Assembly (NCBI GenBank): GCA_963842155.1
Contig: CAWJFP010000036.1
Span: 62,001-126,000 of the forward strand
Length of the DNA: 64,000 bases
Origin: CAWJFP01 sp963842155
GTDB taxonomy: Bacteria; Pseudomonadota; Alphaproteobacteria; JACZXZ01
Direction of reading: 5' to 3'
The translations under genes were made by a program, and so were the position numbers. Shown piece by piece: positions 8,297 to 16,483 of this stretch; the first letter of the stretch is position 1; each line of letters begins with the position of its first letter. The notes beneath the pieces were generated by a model, which saw only the letters and a list, made by a program, of their open reading frames with translations, made no database searches and was not told where the DNA came from.

Positions 8297-9358
8297 ATGG
8301 CCGCTCTCGGACTCACCACCTATCGCTGGAACAACAACCTCAAATCGATGTTGTTGCTGGCGGCCTTTCCGTTTCTTCTGTTGGCGCTGCTCGGTGTTAT
8401 CTTCTTCTTCCTCGGCCTTTTGCAGACGGACCCGGGCGGCCGCGTCGATCCCTATGTCTTCCGGAATTTCGGCCTCGCCATGCCGCTCCGCGGGGGCACG
8501 GCGCTGGACTTGGCGCTCGCCGCCATGTGGGGCTATTGGCCGATCGTGCTCGGCGTCGCCGCCATCTGGCTGCTGATCGGCTATTTCTTCAATGACAGCT
8601 TGATCCATGCCACGACCGGCGCCCATGCGGTCACGCGCGAGGAGGCGCCCCGGCTTTACAATACCCTCGAGACGCTCTGCATCTCGCGCGGCTTGAAGAC
8701 GCCCGCCCTCTACATCATCGATACCGACGCCATGAACGCCTATGCGAGCGGCATCGACGAGCGGACCTACTCCATCACGGTGACGCGCGCGCTGCTGGAG
8801 CGGCTCGACGACGCCGAGCTCGAGGCCGTGCTCGCCCATGAGCTCACCCACATCATGCAACGCGACGTGCGCGTGCTGATCATCACCATCGTCTTCGTGG
8901 GCATGATCTCCTTCCTCGCGCAGATCCTATGGCGCACCTTGCAGGTATTCTCCTTCGCCCGCAGCCGCGACAAGAGCGGCGGCGGGGTCATCATCCTGCT
9001 GATCGCGGCGGTGGTGTTCGCCATCGGCTATGTGCTGGCGCTCATGCTGCGCTTCGCCATTTCGCGCAAGCGCGAATATCTCGCCGACGCCGGCTCGGTC
9101 GAGCTGACCAAGAACCCCGAGGCGCTCATCTCGGCCTTGCGCAAGATCGCGGACAATCCCGAGGTGCCGCATGTCTCGCACGAGGCCAAGCAGATGTTCA
9201 TCGAGAATCCGCCGAGCGCCGCGGATTTCTTCGGTCTCTTCTCGACCCATCCGCCGATCGAGGCACGCATCCATGTGCTGGAGGAGCTCGGCGGCATTCC
9301 GCCGCGCGAGAAGAGCATCATCCCGGAAAGCGGACCGTTGGATCGCGGCGCCGGCTAG
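8297..9358 (+). CDS. M48 family membrane metalloprotease (HtpX-like)
   Basis: Zinc metalloprotease of membrane quality control. Four transmembrane stretches are visible: two near residues 13-40 and 75-100, one right after the zinc motif and one around 230-255. The gluzincin motif HELTH is in AVLAHELTHIMQRD near residue 178, and the third zinc ligand is likely the glutamate of SRKREYLADAGSVEL. The C-terminal LFSTHPPIEARIHVLEELGG is typical of HtpX. It forms a probable two-gene unit with lemA. It differs from E. coli HtpX in its long N-terminal part, so I leave the symbol empty. Confidence 0.9.
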   Translation: MAALGLTTYRWNNNLKSMLLLAAFPFLLLALLGVIFFFLGLLQTDPGGRVDPYVFRNFGLAMPLRGGTALDLALAAMWGYWPIVLGVAAIWLLIGYFFNDSLIHATTGAHAVTREEAPRLYNTLETLCISRGLKTPALYIIDTDAMNAYASGIDERTYSITVTRALLERLDDAELEAVLAHELTHIMQRDVRVLIITIVFVGMISFLAQILWRTLQVFSFARSRDKSGGGVIILLIAAVVFAIGYVLALMLRFAISRKREYLADAGSVELTKNPEALISALRKIADNPEVPHVSHEAKQMFIENPPSAADFFGLFSTHPPIEARIHVLEELGGIPPREKSIIPESGPLDRGAG

Positions 9359-9419
9359 CAATTCTTCGGTCGCCCAAGCAGGGCTCGCCAGGCGCGTCGC
9401 GCTGCGCTAAATCAGCGTC

Positions 9420-10193
9420 ATGGAATGGACCGACGAGGCGATCGTGCTTTCGGCGCGAAAGCATGGCGAGAGCGCGGCGATCCTGCAGCTTTTGACGCGC
9501 CTTCACGGCCGTCATGCCGGACTGGTGCATGGCGGGGGAGGCGGCCGCGCCCGGGGCGCGCTGCAGCCGGGCAATCGCGTCCAGGCGCATTGGCGCGCGC
9601 GGCTCGCCGAGCATCTCGGGGTCTATAGCTGCGAGCTCATGCATAGCGGCGGCGCCCAGCTGCTCGACGACCCGCTGCGGCTCGCCGCGCTGTCCTCGGC
9701 TTGCGCGCTGAGCGAGACGGCGCTTCCGGAGCGCGAGAGCCATTCGGACGTGTTCGACGGGCTCGCCGCCCTCATCGCCGCGCTCGAGGCGACCGACGAG
9801 GTGGCCGGCTGGGGCCGTGCCTATGTCGCCTGGGAGCTCGGGCTGTTGCGCGCGCTCGGCTTCGGGCTCGATCTCAGCCAATGCGCCGCGACAGGCCGCA
9901 ACGACGAGCTCGCCTTCGTCTCGCCCCGCACCGGGCGCGCCGTCTCGCTCTCGGCGGGCGAGCCCTATAGCCATCGCCTGCTGCCTCTGCCGCGATTTCT
10001 CGCCGCGCCCGGCTCGGCCGTCGAGCCCGCCGACATCCTTCAGGGCCTCGCTATCAGCGCGCATTTCCTCGCGCGGCATGTCTTCGCCGCCCTCAACCGC
10101 GATATGCCGCAGGCCCGCGCGGCCTTCACCGAGCGGCTCCGCCGCAAGACAGGCGTCGATGAGCCCGAGAGGGTCCTGCCCACGACCAGTTGA
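9420..10193 (+). CDS. recO: DNA repair protein RecO
   Basis: RecO anneals single strands and loads RecA in the RecF pathway. The N-terminal OB fold begins MEWTDEAIVLSARKHGESAAILQLLTR and continues GRHAGLVHGG. The C-terminal helical part shows the usual YVAWELGLLRALGFGLDLSQCAATGRNDELAFVSPRTGRAVS block, including a lone cysteine from the residual zinc-finger region. Length 257 aa is normal. recO before parC is a common alphaproteobacterial arrangement. Confidence 0.93.
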   Translation: MEWTDEAIVLSARKHGESAAILQLLTRLHGRHAGLVHGGGGGRARGALQPGNRVQAHWRARLAEHLGVYSCELMHSGGAQLLDDPLRLAALSSACALSETALPERESHSDVFDGLAALIAALEATDEVAGWGRAYVAWELGLLRALGFGLDLSQCAATGRNDELAFVSPRTGRAVSLSAGEPYSHRLLPLPRFLAAPGSAVEPADILQGLAISAHFLARHVFAALNRDMPQARAAFTERLRRKTGVDEPERVLPTTS

Positions 10194-10241
10194 CGCCGCA
10201 ATCCAACGGCCTACTATAGCTGGTATAAACCGGAAGCGAGC

Positions 10242-12470
10242 ATGTCCGACGCGACAAACGCCGGCGAGATCCGGCCGACACCCTTCGGCGAGGCGCTGAG
10301 CGAGCGCTATCTCTCCTACGCGCTCTCCACCATCATGGCGCGCTCGCTGCCCGACGTGCGCGACGGGTTGAAGCCGGTTCATCGCCGGCTGCTCCATGCC
10401 ATGCGCCAACTGCGGCTCGATCCCGATCAGGGCTTCAAGCGCTGCTCCCGCATCGTGGGCGATGTCATGGGAAAATACCATCCCCATGGCGACACGGCGA
10501 TCTATGACGCGCTGGTACGCCTCGCGCAGGATTTCGCCGCGCGTTACCCGCTGGTCGACGGCCAGGGCAATTTCGGCAATGTCGACGGCGATAACGCAGC
10601 CGCCATGCGCTACACCGAGGCGCGCCTCACCGCAGTGGCGGAGCTGCTGCTGGAGGGCATCGACGAGGACGCCGTCGATTTCCGCCAGACCTACGACGGC
10701 GAGAACGACGAGCCCCTCGTGCTGCCGGCGAACTTCCCCAACCTGCTGGCGAACGGCGCGCAAGGCATCGCCGTCGGCATGGCGACCAGCATCCCGCCTC
10801 ACAACATCGTCGAGCTGGTCGATGCCCTGCTGCATCTCGTTTTCCATCCCGAGGCGCGCATCGAGACCTTGACCCGCTTCATCCCCGGTCCCGATTTCCC
10901 GACCGGCGGCATCCTGATCGAGCCGCGCCAGAGCATCGTCGCGGCCTATGCGAGCGGGCGCGGCAGCTTCCGCCTGCGGGCGCGCTGGGAGACGGAGAAG
11001 CTCAAGGGCGGCACATACCAGGTGATCGTGACGGAGGTGCCCTACCAGGTGCAAAAGGCGCGGCTCGTCGAGCGCATCGCCACGCTGCTGCAGGAGAAGA
11101 AGCTCGCGCTTCTCGCCGACGTGCGCGACGAATCGACCGACCAGGTGCGGCTCGTGCTCGAGCCCAAGAGCCGCAACGTCGATCCCGCCGTGCTGATGGA
11201 GACGCTCTTCCGCCAGACCGAGCTCGAGGTGCGCATCCCCCTCAACATGAACGTGCTGGACGGCGGCCTCACCCCGCGCGTGATGAACCTGCGCGAAGTG
11301 CTGCGCGCCTATCTCGAACACCGCCATGACGTGCTCATGCGCCGTTCGCGCCACCGGCTCGGCAAGATCGAGCAGCGCATCGAGGTCCTGGAGGGGTTCC
11401 GCATCGCCTATCTCAATCTCGACCAGGTGATCCGCATCATCCGCAAGGAGGACGATCCCAAGGCGGTGATGATGCGGCGCTTCAAGCTGAGCGACCTCCA
11501 GGTCGAGGCCATCCTCAATATGCGGCTGCGCGCTTTGCGCAAGCTCGAGGAGATCGCCATCGTCGAAGAGCATAAGAAACTCTCCGCCGAGCGCGCCGAG
11601 CTGAAGAAGCTCTTGGGCGACGAGAGCCGGCGCTGGAAGGCGATCACGGAGGAGCTGCGGGCGCTCAAGGCGCGCTTCGGCCCGAAGAGTGCCTTGGGGC
11701 GCCGCCGCACCGAGATCGGCGACGCGCCGGCGGTCGAGGAGGTGCCGCTCGAGGCCTATGTCGAGCGCGAGCCCATCACCGTGATCTGCTCGGAGAAGGG
11801 CTGGATCAGGGGTGTGAAAGGCCATGTTGCCGATATATCGGAGCTCAAATACAAGGAGGGCGACCGCGGCAAGTTCGCCTTTCATGCCGAGACGACGGAC
11901 AAGGTCCTGGTCTTCGCCACCAACGGCCGCTTTTATACCATCGGCTGCGACAAGCTGCCGGGCGGGCGCGGCTTCGGCGAGCCTCTGCGCCTCATGATCG
12001 ACCTCGCGAACGACCATGACCTCGTCGCGATGCGCGTGCTGCGCCCCGAGGAGAAGCTGCTGGTGGCGGCCAGCGACGGGCGTGGCTTCGTGGTGGATGC
12101 GGCGGAGGTCGAGGCGCAGACGCGGGCGGGCAGGCAGGTGCTCAACGTATCGGGCGATGTCGAGGCCGCGGCCTGCGTCCTGGCCGCCGGCGATTCAGTC
12201 GCCGTGATCGGCCGCAATCGCAAGCTGCTGATCTTCCCGCTCGCCGAGCTGCCCGAGATGGTGCGCGGTCGCGGCGTCATTCTGCAGAAATACAAGGATG
12301 GCGGCCTCGCCGACGTGAAATGCTTCCGCCTCGAGGAGGGACTTGCCTGCCGTACCGGCGATCGCGCCCGCACTTTCGCCAAGGAGGAGCTGGCCGATTG
12401 GATGGGCCAGCGCGCGCAGGCCGGTCGCATCGCGCCGCGCGGCTTCCCCAGCTCGAACCGGTTCGAGTAG
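10242..12470 (+). CDS. parC: DNA topoisomerase IV subunit A
   Basis: Breakage-reunion subunit of the decatenating type II topoisomerase. The N-terminal ALSERYLSYALSTIMARSLPDVRDGLKPVHRR and KYHPHGDTAIYDALVRLAQDF blocks are classical, and the catalytic tyrosine is in AAAMRYTEARLT near residue 123. The product is 742 aa with a short beta-propeller C-terminal domain and no GyrA box that I can find, which favours ParC over GyrA. It follows recO by 48 bases. Confidence 0.95.
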   Translation: MSDATNAGEIRPTPFGEALSERYLSYALSTIMARSLPDVRDGLKPVHRRLLHAMRQLRLDPDQGFKRCSRIVGDVMGKYHPHGDTAIYDALVRLAQDFAARYPLVDGQGNFGNVDGDNAAAMRYTEARLTAVAELLLEGIDEDAVDFRQTYDGENDEPLVLPANFPNLLANGAQGIAVGMATSIPPHNIVELVDALLHLVFHPEARIETLTRFIPGPDFPTGGILIEPRQSIVAAYASGRGSFRLRARWETEKLKGGTYQVIVTEVPYQVQKARLVERIATLLQEKKLALLADVRDESTDQVRLVLEPKSRNVDPAVLMETLFRQTELEVRIPLNMNVLDGGLTPRVMNLREVLRAYLEHRHDVLMRRSRHRLGKIEQRIEVLEGFRIAYLNLDQVIRIIRKEDDPKAVMMRRFKLSDLQVEAILNMRLRALRKLEEIAIVEEHKKLSAERAELKKLLGDESRRWKAITEELRALKARFGPKSALGRRRTEIGDAPAVEEVPLEAYVEREPITVICSEKGWIRGVKGHVADISELKYKEGDRGKFAFHAETTDKVLVFATNGRFYTIGCDKLPGGRGFGEPLRLMIDLANDHDLVAMRVLRPEEKLLVAASDGRGFVVDAAEVEAQTRAGRQVLNVSGDVEAAACVLAAGDSVAVIGRNRKLLIFPLAELPEMVRGRGVILQKYKDGGLADVKCFRLEEGLACRTGDRARTFAKEELADWMGQRAQAGRIAPRGFPSSNRFE

Positions 12471-12502
12471 GATCGCGCCATCGCAAATGCGCGGAGCATC
12501 TC

Positions 12503-12865
12503 ATGCGGAAAGTCAGCCTGGCCGAGGCCTTCGCCAAATTCTCCGACCATTGGAGCCCCAAGGTGGTCGGCGACATCAACGACATGCAGATCAAGCTGGT
12601 GAAGCTGCAAGGCGAGTTCGTCTGGCATCGTCATGAGGCGGAAGACGAGCTTTTCCTCGTGACCAAGGGCGAGCTGCTGATGCGATTTCGCGACAGCGAG
12701 ATCCGCATCGGGCCCGGCGAATTCCTCATCGTGCCGCATGGCGTCGAGCATCTGCCGGTGGCGGCCGATGAATGCGAGGTCGTGTTGCTCGAGCCGAAGA
12801 CGACGCTCAACACCGGCAACGTCGTGAACGAGCGCACGGTCGCGCGGCCCGAGCGGCTGGCATAG
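12503..12865 (+). CDS. small cupin domain protein
   Basis: A 120-aa single-domain cupin. The first motif is VWHRHEAEDELFLVTKGELLM (HxH then E) and the second is PGEFLIVPHGVEHLPVA, so a metal site made of three histidines and a glutamate is likely. Such stand-alone cupins are often annotated as mannose-6-phosphate isomerase-like, but no substrate can be read from the sequence. The start ATG 12503 is 32 bases after parC; the longer in-frame extension overlaps parC and is rejected. Confidence 0.85.
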   Translation: MRKVSLAEAFAKFSDHWSPKVVGDINDMQIKLVKLQGEFVWHRHEAEDELFLVTKGELLMRFRDSEIRIGPGEFLIVPHGVEHLPVAADECEVVLLEPKTTLNTGNVVNERTVARPERLA

Positions 12866-12876
12866 GCTGTGCGCGG

Positions 12877-13422
12877 CTACCAGTATATGATGAGGCGGCC
12901 GTCGCGAATCTCGTAGCTCTTCAGCCGGTTCAGGAAGCTCATGCCGAGGAGCGATTGGCTCAGATCGCTTCGCGGCACCGTGCCCATGACGTTGGAGACC
13001 GAGAGCTGGTTGATCCTGACCTCGTTCAACATGACGGGCGCCATCGCGACGACGCCGTTGGCGGTATGCGCACGCATCGTGTAACTGAGCTGATCGGGAT
13101 TGATGCCGGCCGCGCGCGCGTCCTCGGGCGTGAGCGCCACGAAGCTCGCGCCCGTGTCGACGACGAAATGGATCGGCGCGCCGTTGACCGAGGCATCCAG
13201 GCTGAATTGGCCGAAGGGGCCCGCCTGGAGCACGAGCGAATCCGTCGACATGTCAGATGGGGCGGCAGCCGCGCCGACCGGCCTCGCCGCCATTGCGACC
13301 GCATGCTGCGACGAGTCGGGAACGCCGCCGGGAAAGAGAGCCGCGCGATGGCCCCAAACAAGGGAAATGCCGAGCGCGATGCCGCACCAGAGCAGCGCCA
13401 GCCGCAACGCCCAGCCGATCAT
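12877..13422 (-). CDS. membrane-anchored retropepsin-like aspartic protease (TIGR02281 type)
   Basis: A 181-aa protein with an N-terminal hydrophobic helix (WALRLALLWCGIALGISLVWG) acting as signal anchor, a short linker and a retropepsin-like domain. The catalytic motif is VVDTGASFVALTPEDA, and the C-terminal flap-like segment is QSLLGMSFLNRLKSYEIRDGRLIIYW. This clan AA family, found mainly in alpha- and gammaproteobacteria, is periplasmic with largely unknown substrates. It converges on the cupin gene with 11 bases between stops. Confidence 0.88.
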   Translation of the reverse strand: MIGWALRLALLWCGIALGISLVWGHRAALFPGGVPDSSQHAVAMAARPVGAAAAPSDMSTDSLVLQAGPFGQFSLDASVNGAPIHFVVDTGASFVALTPEDARAAGINPDQLSYTMRAHTANGVVAMAPVMLNEVRINQLSVSNVMGTVPRSDLSQSLLGMSFLNRLKSYEIRDGRLIIYW

Positions 13423-13528
13423 CAGGCCCTCTCGTGGGGGCTCGCGGCAATTCGCCGACCCCGCTTGCGTGAATCTCGAGCGAGTCTAGCGGGAGCTGCT
13501 TAAAAGAGGATGAAAGGGCCGCTTCGGC

Positions 13529-14266
13529 TCAGCGCGTTTCGCGGAGCGGCCGCCAGCCGTCGCTGCCGAGGGCCTCGAGCGGCTGGAAGCGCGTTTTATA
13601 CGACATCTTGTGGCTGCCCTCGACCCAATAGCCGAGATATACATAAGGAAGGCGTTGGCGCCGCGCGGCTTCGACCAGCCAGAGGATCATGTGGCTGCCC
13701 AGGCTGGCGCGCTTGTTGCGCGGATCGAAGAAGCTGTAGACCGCCGAGTAACCATCCGAGAGACGGTCGGCGAGACAGGCGGCGGCGAGCTTGCCGTCCG
13801 CTTCGCGGAACTCGGCGATCAGGCTCTTGATCGGACTGTCCTCCACCATGTTGCGATAATCGTCGTAGCCCATCAGCGCCATCTCGCCATCGCCATGCCG
13901 CGCCGCGATATAGCGCCGGAAGATCGCGTACTGCTCGGCGGTGGCGCGGGCGGGCCGCTCCTGCACCTCCAGGTCGGCGTTGAGCTTGAGGATGCGACGC
14001 ATCCAGGGCCGCGGCGAGAAGGGTTTCACCGCGATGCGCACCGGCACGCAGGCCGAGCAATCGGGACAGGCGGGACGGAATGCCACCTGATGGCTGCGGC
14101 GGAAACCGCTCCGCAGCAGCATCTCGTAAAGCCGTCCGGCCGTGGCGCCCGTGAGCTCGGTGAAGATGCTGCGCTCGATCTGGCCATAAAGGTAGGGACA
14201 GGGGCGCGGGCCCGAAAGATAGAACTGCCGCAAGGGCTTGATGAGATGATTGGAGCCCGAGGTCAT
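13529..14266 (-). CDS. ate: arginyl/leucyl-tRNA--protein transferase
   Basis: Transfers an amino acid from tRNA to the N-termini of proteins, marking them for ClpS/ClpAP degradation. The 245-aa product has the N-terminal LRQFYLSGPRPCPYLYGQIERSIFTEL block, the cysteine cluster FRPACPDCSACVPVRIAV, and the C-terminal SYKTRFQPLEALGSDGW. ATG 14266 opens the conserved N-terminus; an earlier in-frame GTG would overlap the next gene by four bases. The family is called Bpt in many annotations (bacterial leucyl transfer to D/E), and specificity is not decided by sequence alone. Confidence 0.93.
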   Translation of the reverse strand: MTSGSNHLIKPLRQFYLSGPRPCPYLYGQIERSIFTELTGATAGRLYEMLLRSGFRRSHQVAFRPACPDCSACVPVRIAVKPFSPRPWMRRILKLNADLEVQERPARATAEQYAIFRRYIAARHGDGEMALMGYDDYRNMVEDSPIKSLIAEFREADGKLAAACLADRLSDGYSAVYSFFDPRNKRASLGSHMILWLVEAARRQRLPYVYLGYWVEGSHKMSYKTRFQPLEALGSDGWRPLRETR

Positions 14267-14358
14267 GCTTGCCCCGCTTCCCCGCGCTCGCTGTCCAGGA
14301 TCGCCCGTCTCATGCGCTTGCTTCCGGCGTCGCTCGGTTGGCCACCGCGCTCGAACAG

Positions 14359-14901
14359 TCAACGCACATTAGAGCTTGTCCCGGGACCGAACACCATCAC
14401 CTTCTTGGTCCGAATCACGACCGTGCCGGACAGGAAATCATGCAGGCAGCGCCGCCGCCGGTCGAAGAGCGCCCAGCCGAGCGCCAGCCAGAAGGTCAGC
14501 AGATTGAGCCCATAGGTCAGGCCCCAGAAGAGCACCGAGCGCAGCCAGGCTTGCGCCGTCTCCGGCGGCGCGCCGGACCAGCTTCGCACCTCGAGCCCGA
14601 AGAGCCGCATGCCGACGGTGGCCGAATGCTTGCCGCTTACTTGCAGCGCGTCATAGGCGACGGCCGTGATGATCGAGGCGACGGCCAGCGGAATGAACAG
14701 CAGGCCGAAGCTGAGAAGGCCCGCGATGATCAGAAAGAAGCTTACGCCGGCGATCAGGAAGAAAATCAGACAGAGATCGATGTAATGGGCGAAGATGCGC
14801 CGCAAGATGACGCCCTCGTAGAATTCCGGGTGATCGAAGGGTTCCGGTGCCTCGCCCTGCCAGGGAAGGGGTTCCACGAAAGGGAATGAACTCGGAGCCA
14901 C
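14359..14901 (-). CDS. RDD family membrane protein
   Basis: A 180-aa inner-membrane protein with an RDD domain: the opening ILRRIFAHYIDLCLIFFLIAG has the R..D pair, followed by two hydrophobic helices, the HSATVGMRLFGLEVRS segment that precedes the last helix, and the closing FDRRRRCLHDFLSGTVVI. In some bacteria RDD proteins are ion antiporters or assembly factors; nothing here identifies a substrate. It is upstream of ate on the same strand, 92 bases away. Confidence 0.88.
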   Translation of the reverse strand: MAPSSFPFVEPLPWQGEAPEPFDHPEFYEGVILRRIFAHYIDLCLIFFLIAGVSFFLIIAGLLSFGLLFIPLAVASIITAVAYDALQVSGKHSATVGMRLFGLEVRSWSGAPPETAQAWLRSVLFWGLTYGLNLLTFWLALGWALFDRRRRCLHDFLSGTVVIRTKKVMVFGPGTSSNVR

Positions 14902-15001
14902 GAGGCCTCACGCGCTATGCCGCGACGTCACCATAGCACGGGGTTAAGCGCCGTCCCAGCCCGCCACCGCCCAACCAGGAGCCCCGCGACAACTCCTCTT
15001 G

Positions 15002-15238
15002 CTATCGCTTCGTCGATCTATAAGCCTCGTCGTCGCGGCCGGTGCGGTCGCTTGCGAAGACGAGAGCCATCAGCCCGACGCCCAAGGCGACGGTGAGGAC
15101 GATACCCGCCACGAGCGCGATGGTCAGCGGCAGATCGAGCCCCAGACCGTGGAAACCGTTGAAGGCCCAAAGCGCCGCCAGGACGCCAAAGACGCAAAGC
15201 AGGCATGAGCCGGCGAAGGTGAGCACCCATTTCCTCAT
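15002..15238 (-). CDS. small two-helix membrane protein, unknown function
   Basis: A 78-aa protein with two transmembrane helices (VLTFAGSCLLCVFGVLAALWAF and LTIALVAGIVLTVALGVGLMALVFA) and a charged C-terminal tail DRTGRDDEAYRSTKR. Hydrophobic periodicity and the basic start MRKW make it look like a real gene rather than a random open frame. The name-giving features stop there; I recognise no family. It is oriented away from the FUSC gene. Confidence 0.65.
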   Translation of the reverse strand: MRKWVLTFAGSCLLCVFGVLAALWAFNGFHGLGLDLPLTIALVAGIVLTVALGVGLMALVFASDRTGRDDEAYRSTKR

Positions 15239-15367
15239 CGAGGCTCCTCCAGGGCGAAAGGGTGGCGAAGTGCTTGCCGCTTCTCATCTCGCCTCGTCTC
15301 GCCGAGAATGTAGGCCGCCGCGGCCTTCTGCCGCAACCGGACCGCGAGCGGCAGAGGCCGAAGGGTC

Positions 15368-16483
15368 ATGGCTCGTCTTGTAGCCGCATGGGGAAGCTTG
15401 GCAGCCTGGGCGAGAAGCCATCGCCCGCAATTGCGCTTGAGCCTGAGAATGACGGCGGCGGGCGTACTCTCCTTCGCGCTCGCCGAGCTTCTCGCCTTGC
15501 CGCAAGGCTATTGGGCCGTCTTTACCGCCGTGCTCGTGACCCAGGCGAGCCTCGGCGGCTCGCTCAAGGCAACCACGGACCGGCTCATTGGAACGATCGG
15601 CGGGGCCGCCTGCGCGGCGGTCGTCTCCTCGCTCGTTCCACATGACGACCTGCTCGCCCTCGGATTCGCGCTCGCGGTCACGCTTGCGCCGCTCACCCTT
15701 GTCGCGGCCCTCAATCCGAGCTTCCGCGTCGCGCCCATCACGGCGATCATTCTGCTCTTGGCCGGGACGAACTCGCATGCCAGTCCGATCGTCTCGGCGC
15801 TCGATCGCGTGCTCGAGATCACCATCGGCGGCCTGGTCGGGCTGGCGGTGTCGCTCTTCGTCCTGCCGGCCCGCGCCCATGGCCTCGTCGCCGAGGCGGC
15901 CGGACGCCTGCTGGGACTTTACGCGGCGCTTTTGTCGGCCTTGCTCGAGGGAGCCCAAGCAGGGCCGGCGCCCGCGCGGCTGCAGCGCCTCCATGACGGG
16001 ATCCGGGCGCGATCCGCCCGTCTCGAGACGGTGGCGGAGGAAGCCGGGCAGGAACGCCGGAGCCGTCTTACCGAAGCGCCCGATCCGGAGCCGCTGTTGC
16101 GCACCTTGCGGCGTATCCGCCACGACCTGGTGATGATCGGCCGCGCCGTCGCGGCGCCCCTGCCCGAGCCCGCGCGCACGAGGCTGGTGGCGCCGCTCGC
16201 GCGCGTGGCCGTGGCCGCTTGCGATTTCCTACGCGGCACGGGCGAAGCGATGACCTCGGGCCGGCAACCGCCCGTGCTCGACGGGGTGGTCGCGGCGCTG
16301 GATTCCTACGCCGGCGCGATGGCGGCAATGCGACATGACCATGCGACGCTGGATCTGCCGGGCGATGCCGCGGCGCGCATTTTCGCGCTCGCTTTCGGGC
16401 TCGAGCAGCTTGGGCAGAATTTCGCCGATTTGCACGAACGCGTGGCGGAGTTCGCCCCGGAATCCGATAAAGGGTCGCGATGA
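15368..16483 (+). CDS. FUSC-family aromatic acid exporter-type inner membrane protein
   Basis: 371 aa. The N-terminal half has about five transmembrane segments with the FUSC pattern LRMTAAGVLSFALAELLALPQGYWAVFTAVLVTQASLGGSLKATTDRLIGTIGG. The C-terminal half is soluble and helical, with VDxxA-like arginine-rich stretches. Characterised relatives (AaeB, the fusaric acid resistance protein) export aromatic acids with a membrane-fusion partner; no such partner is adjacent. Its stop overlaps the start of the following acyl-CoA synthetase by four bases (ATGA), implying co-translation. Confidence 0.85.
   Translation: MARLVAAWGSLAAWARSHRPQLRLSLRMTAAGVLSFALAELLALPQGYWAVFTAVLVTQASLGGSLKATTDRLIGTIGGAACAAVVSSLVPHDDLLALGFALAVTLAPLTLVAALNPSFRVAPITAIILLLAGTNSHASPIVSALDRVLEITIGGLVGLAVSLFVLPARAHGLVAEAAGRLLGLYAALLSALLEGAQAGPAPARLQRLHDGIRARSARLETVAEEAGQERRSRLTEAPDPEPLLRTLRRIRHDLVMIGRAVAAPLPEPARTRLVAPLARVAVAACDFLRGTGEAMTSGRQPPVLDGVVAALDSYAGAMAAMRHDHATLDLPGDAAARIFALAFGLEQLGQNFADLHERVAEFAPESDKGSR

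Noticed and set aside
9318..12017. 899-codon open frame on the minus strand
   Set aside because: Antisense to parC and recO, which are clear genes; no recognisable motifs.
13529..14362. Longer N-terminus for ate
   Set aside because: The conserved sequence begins at 14266; the extra 32 residues overlap the RDD gene and look random.
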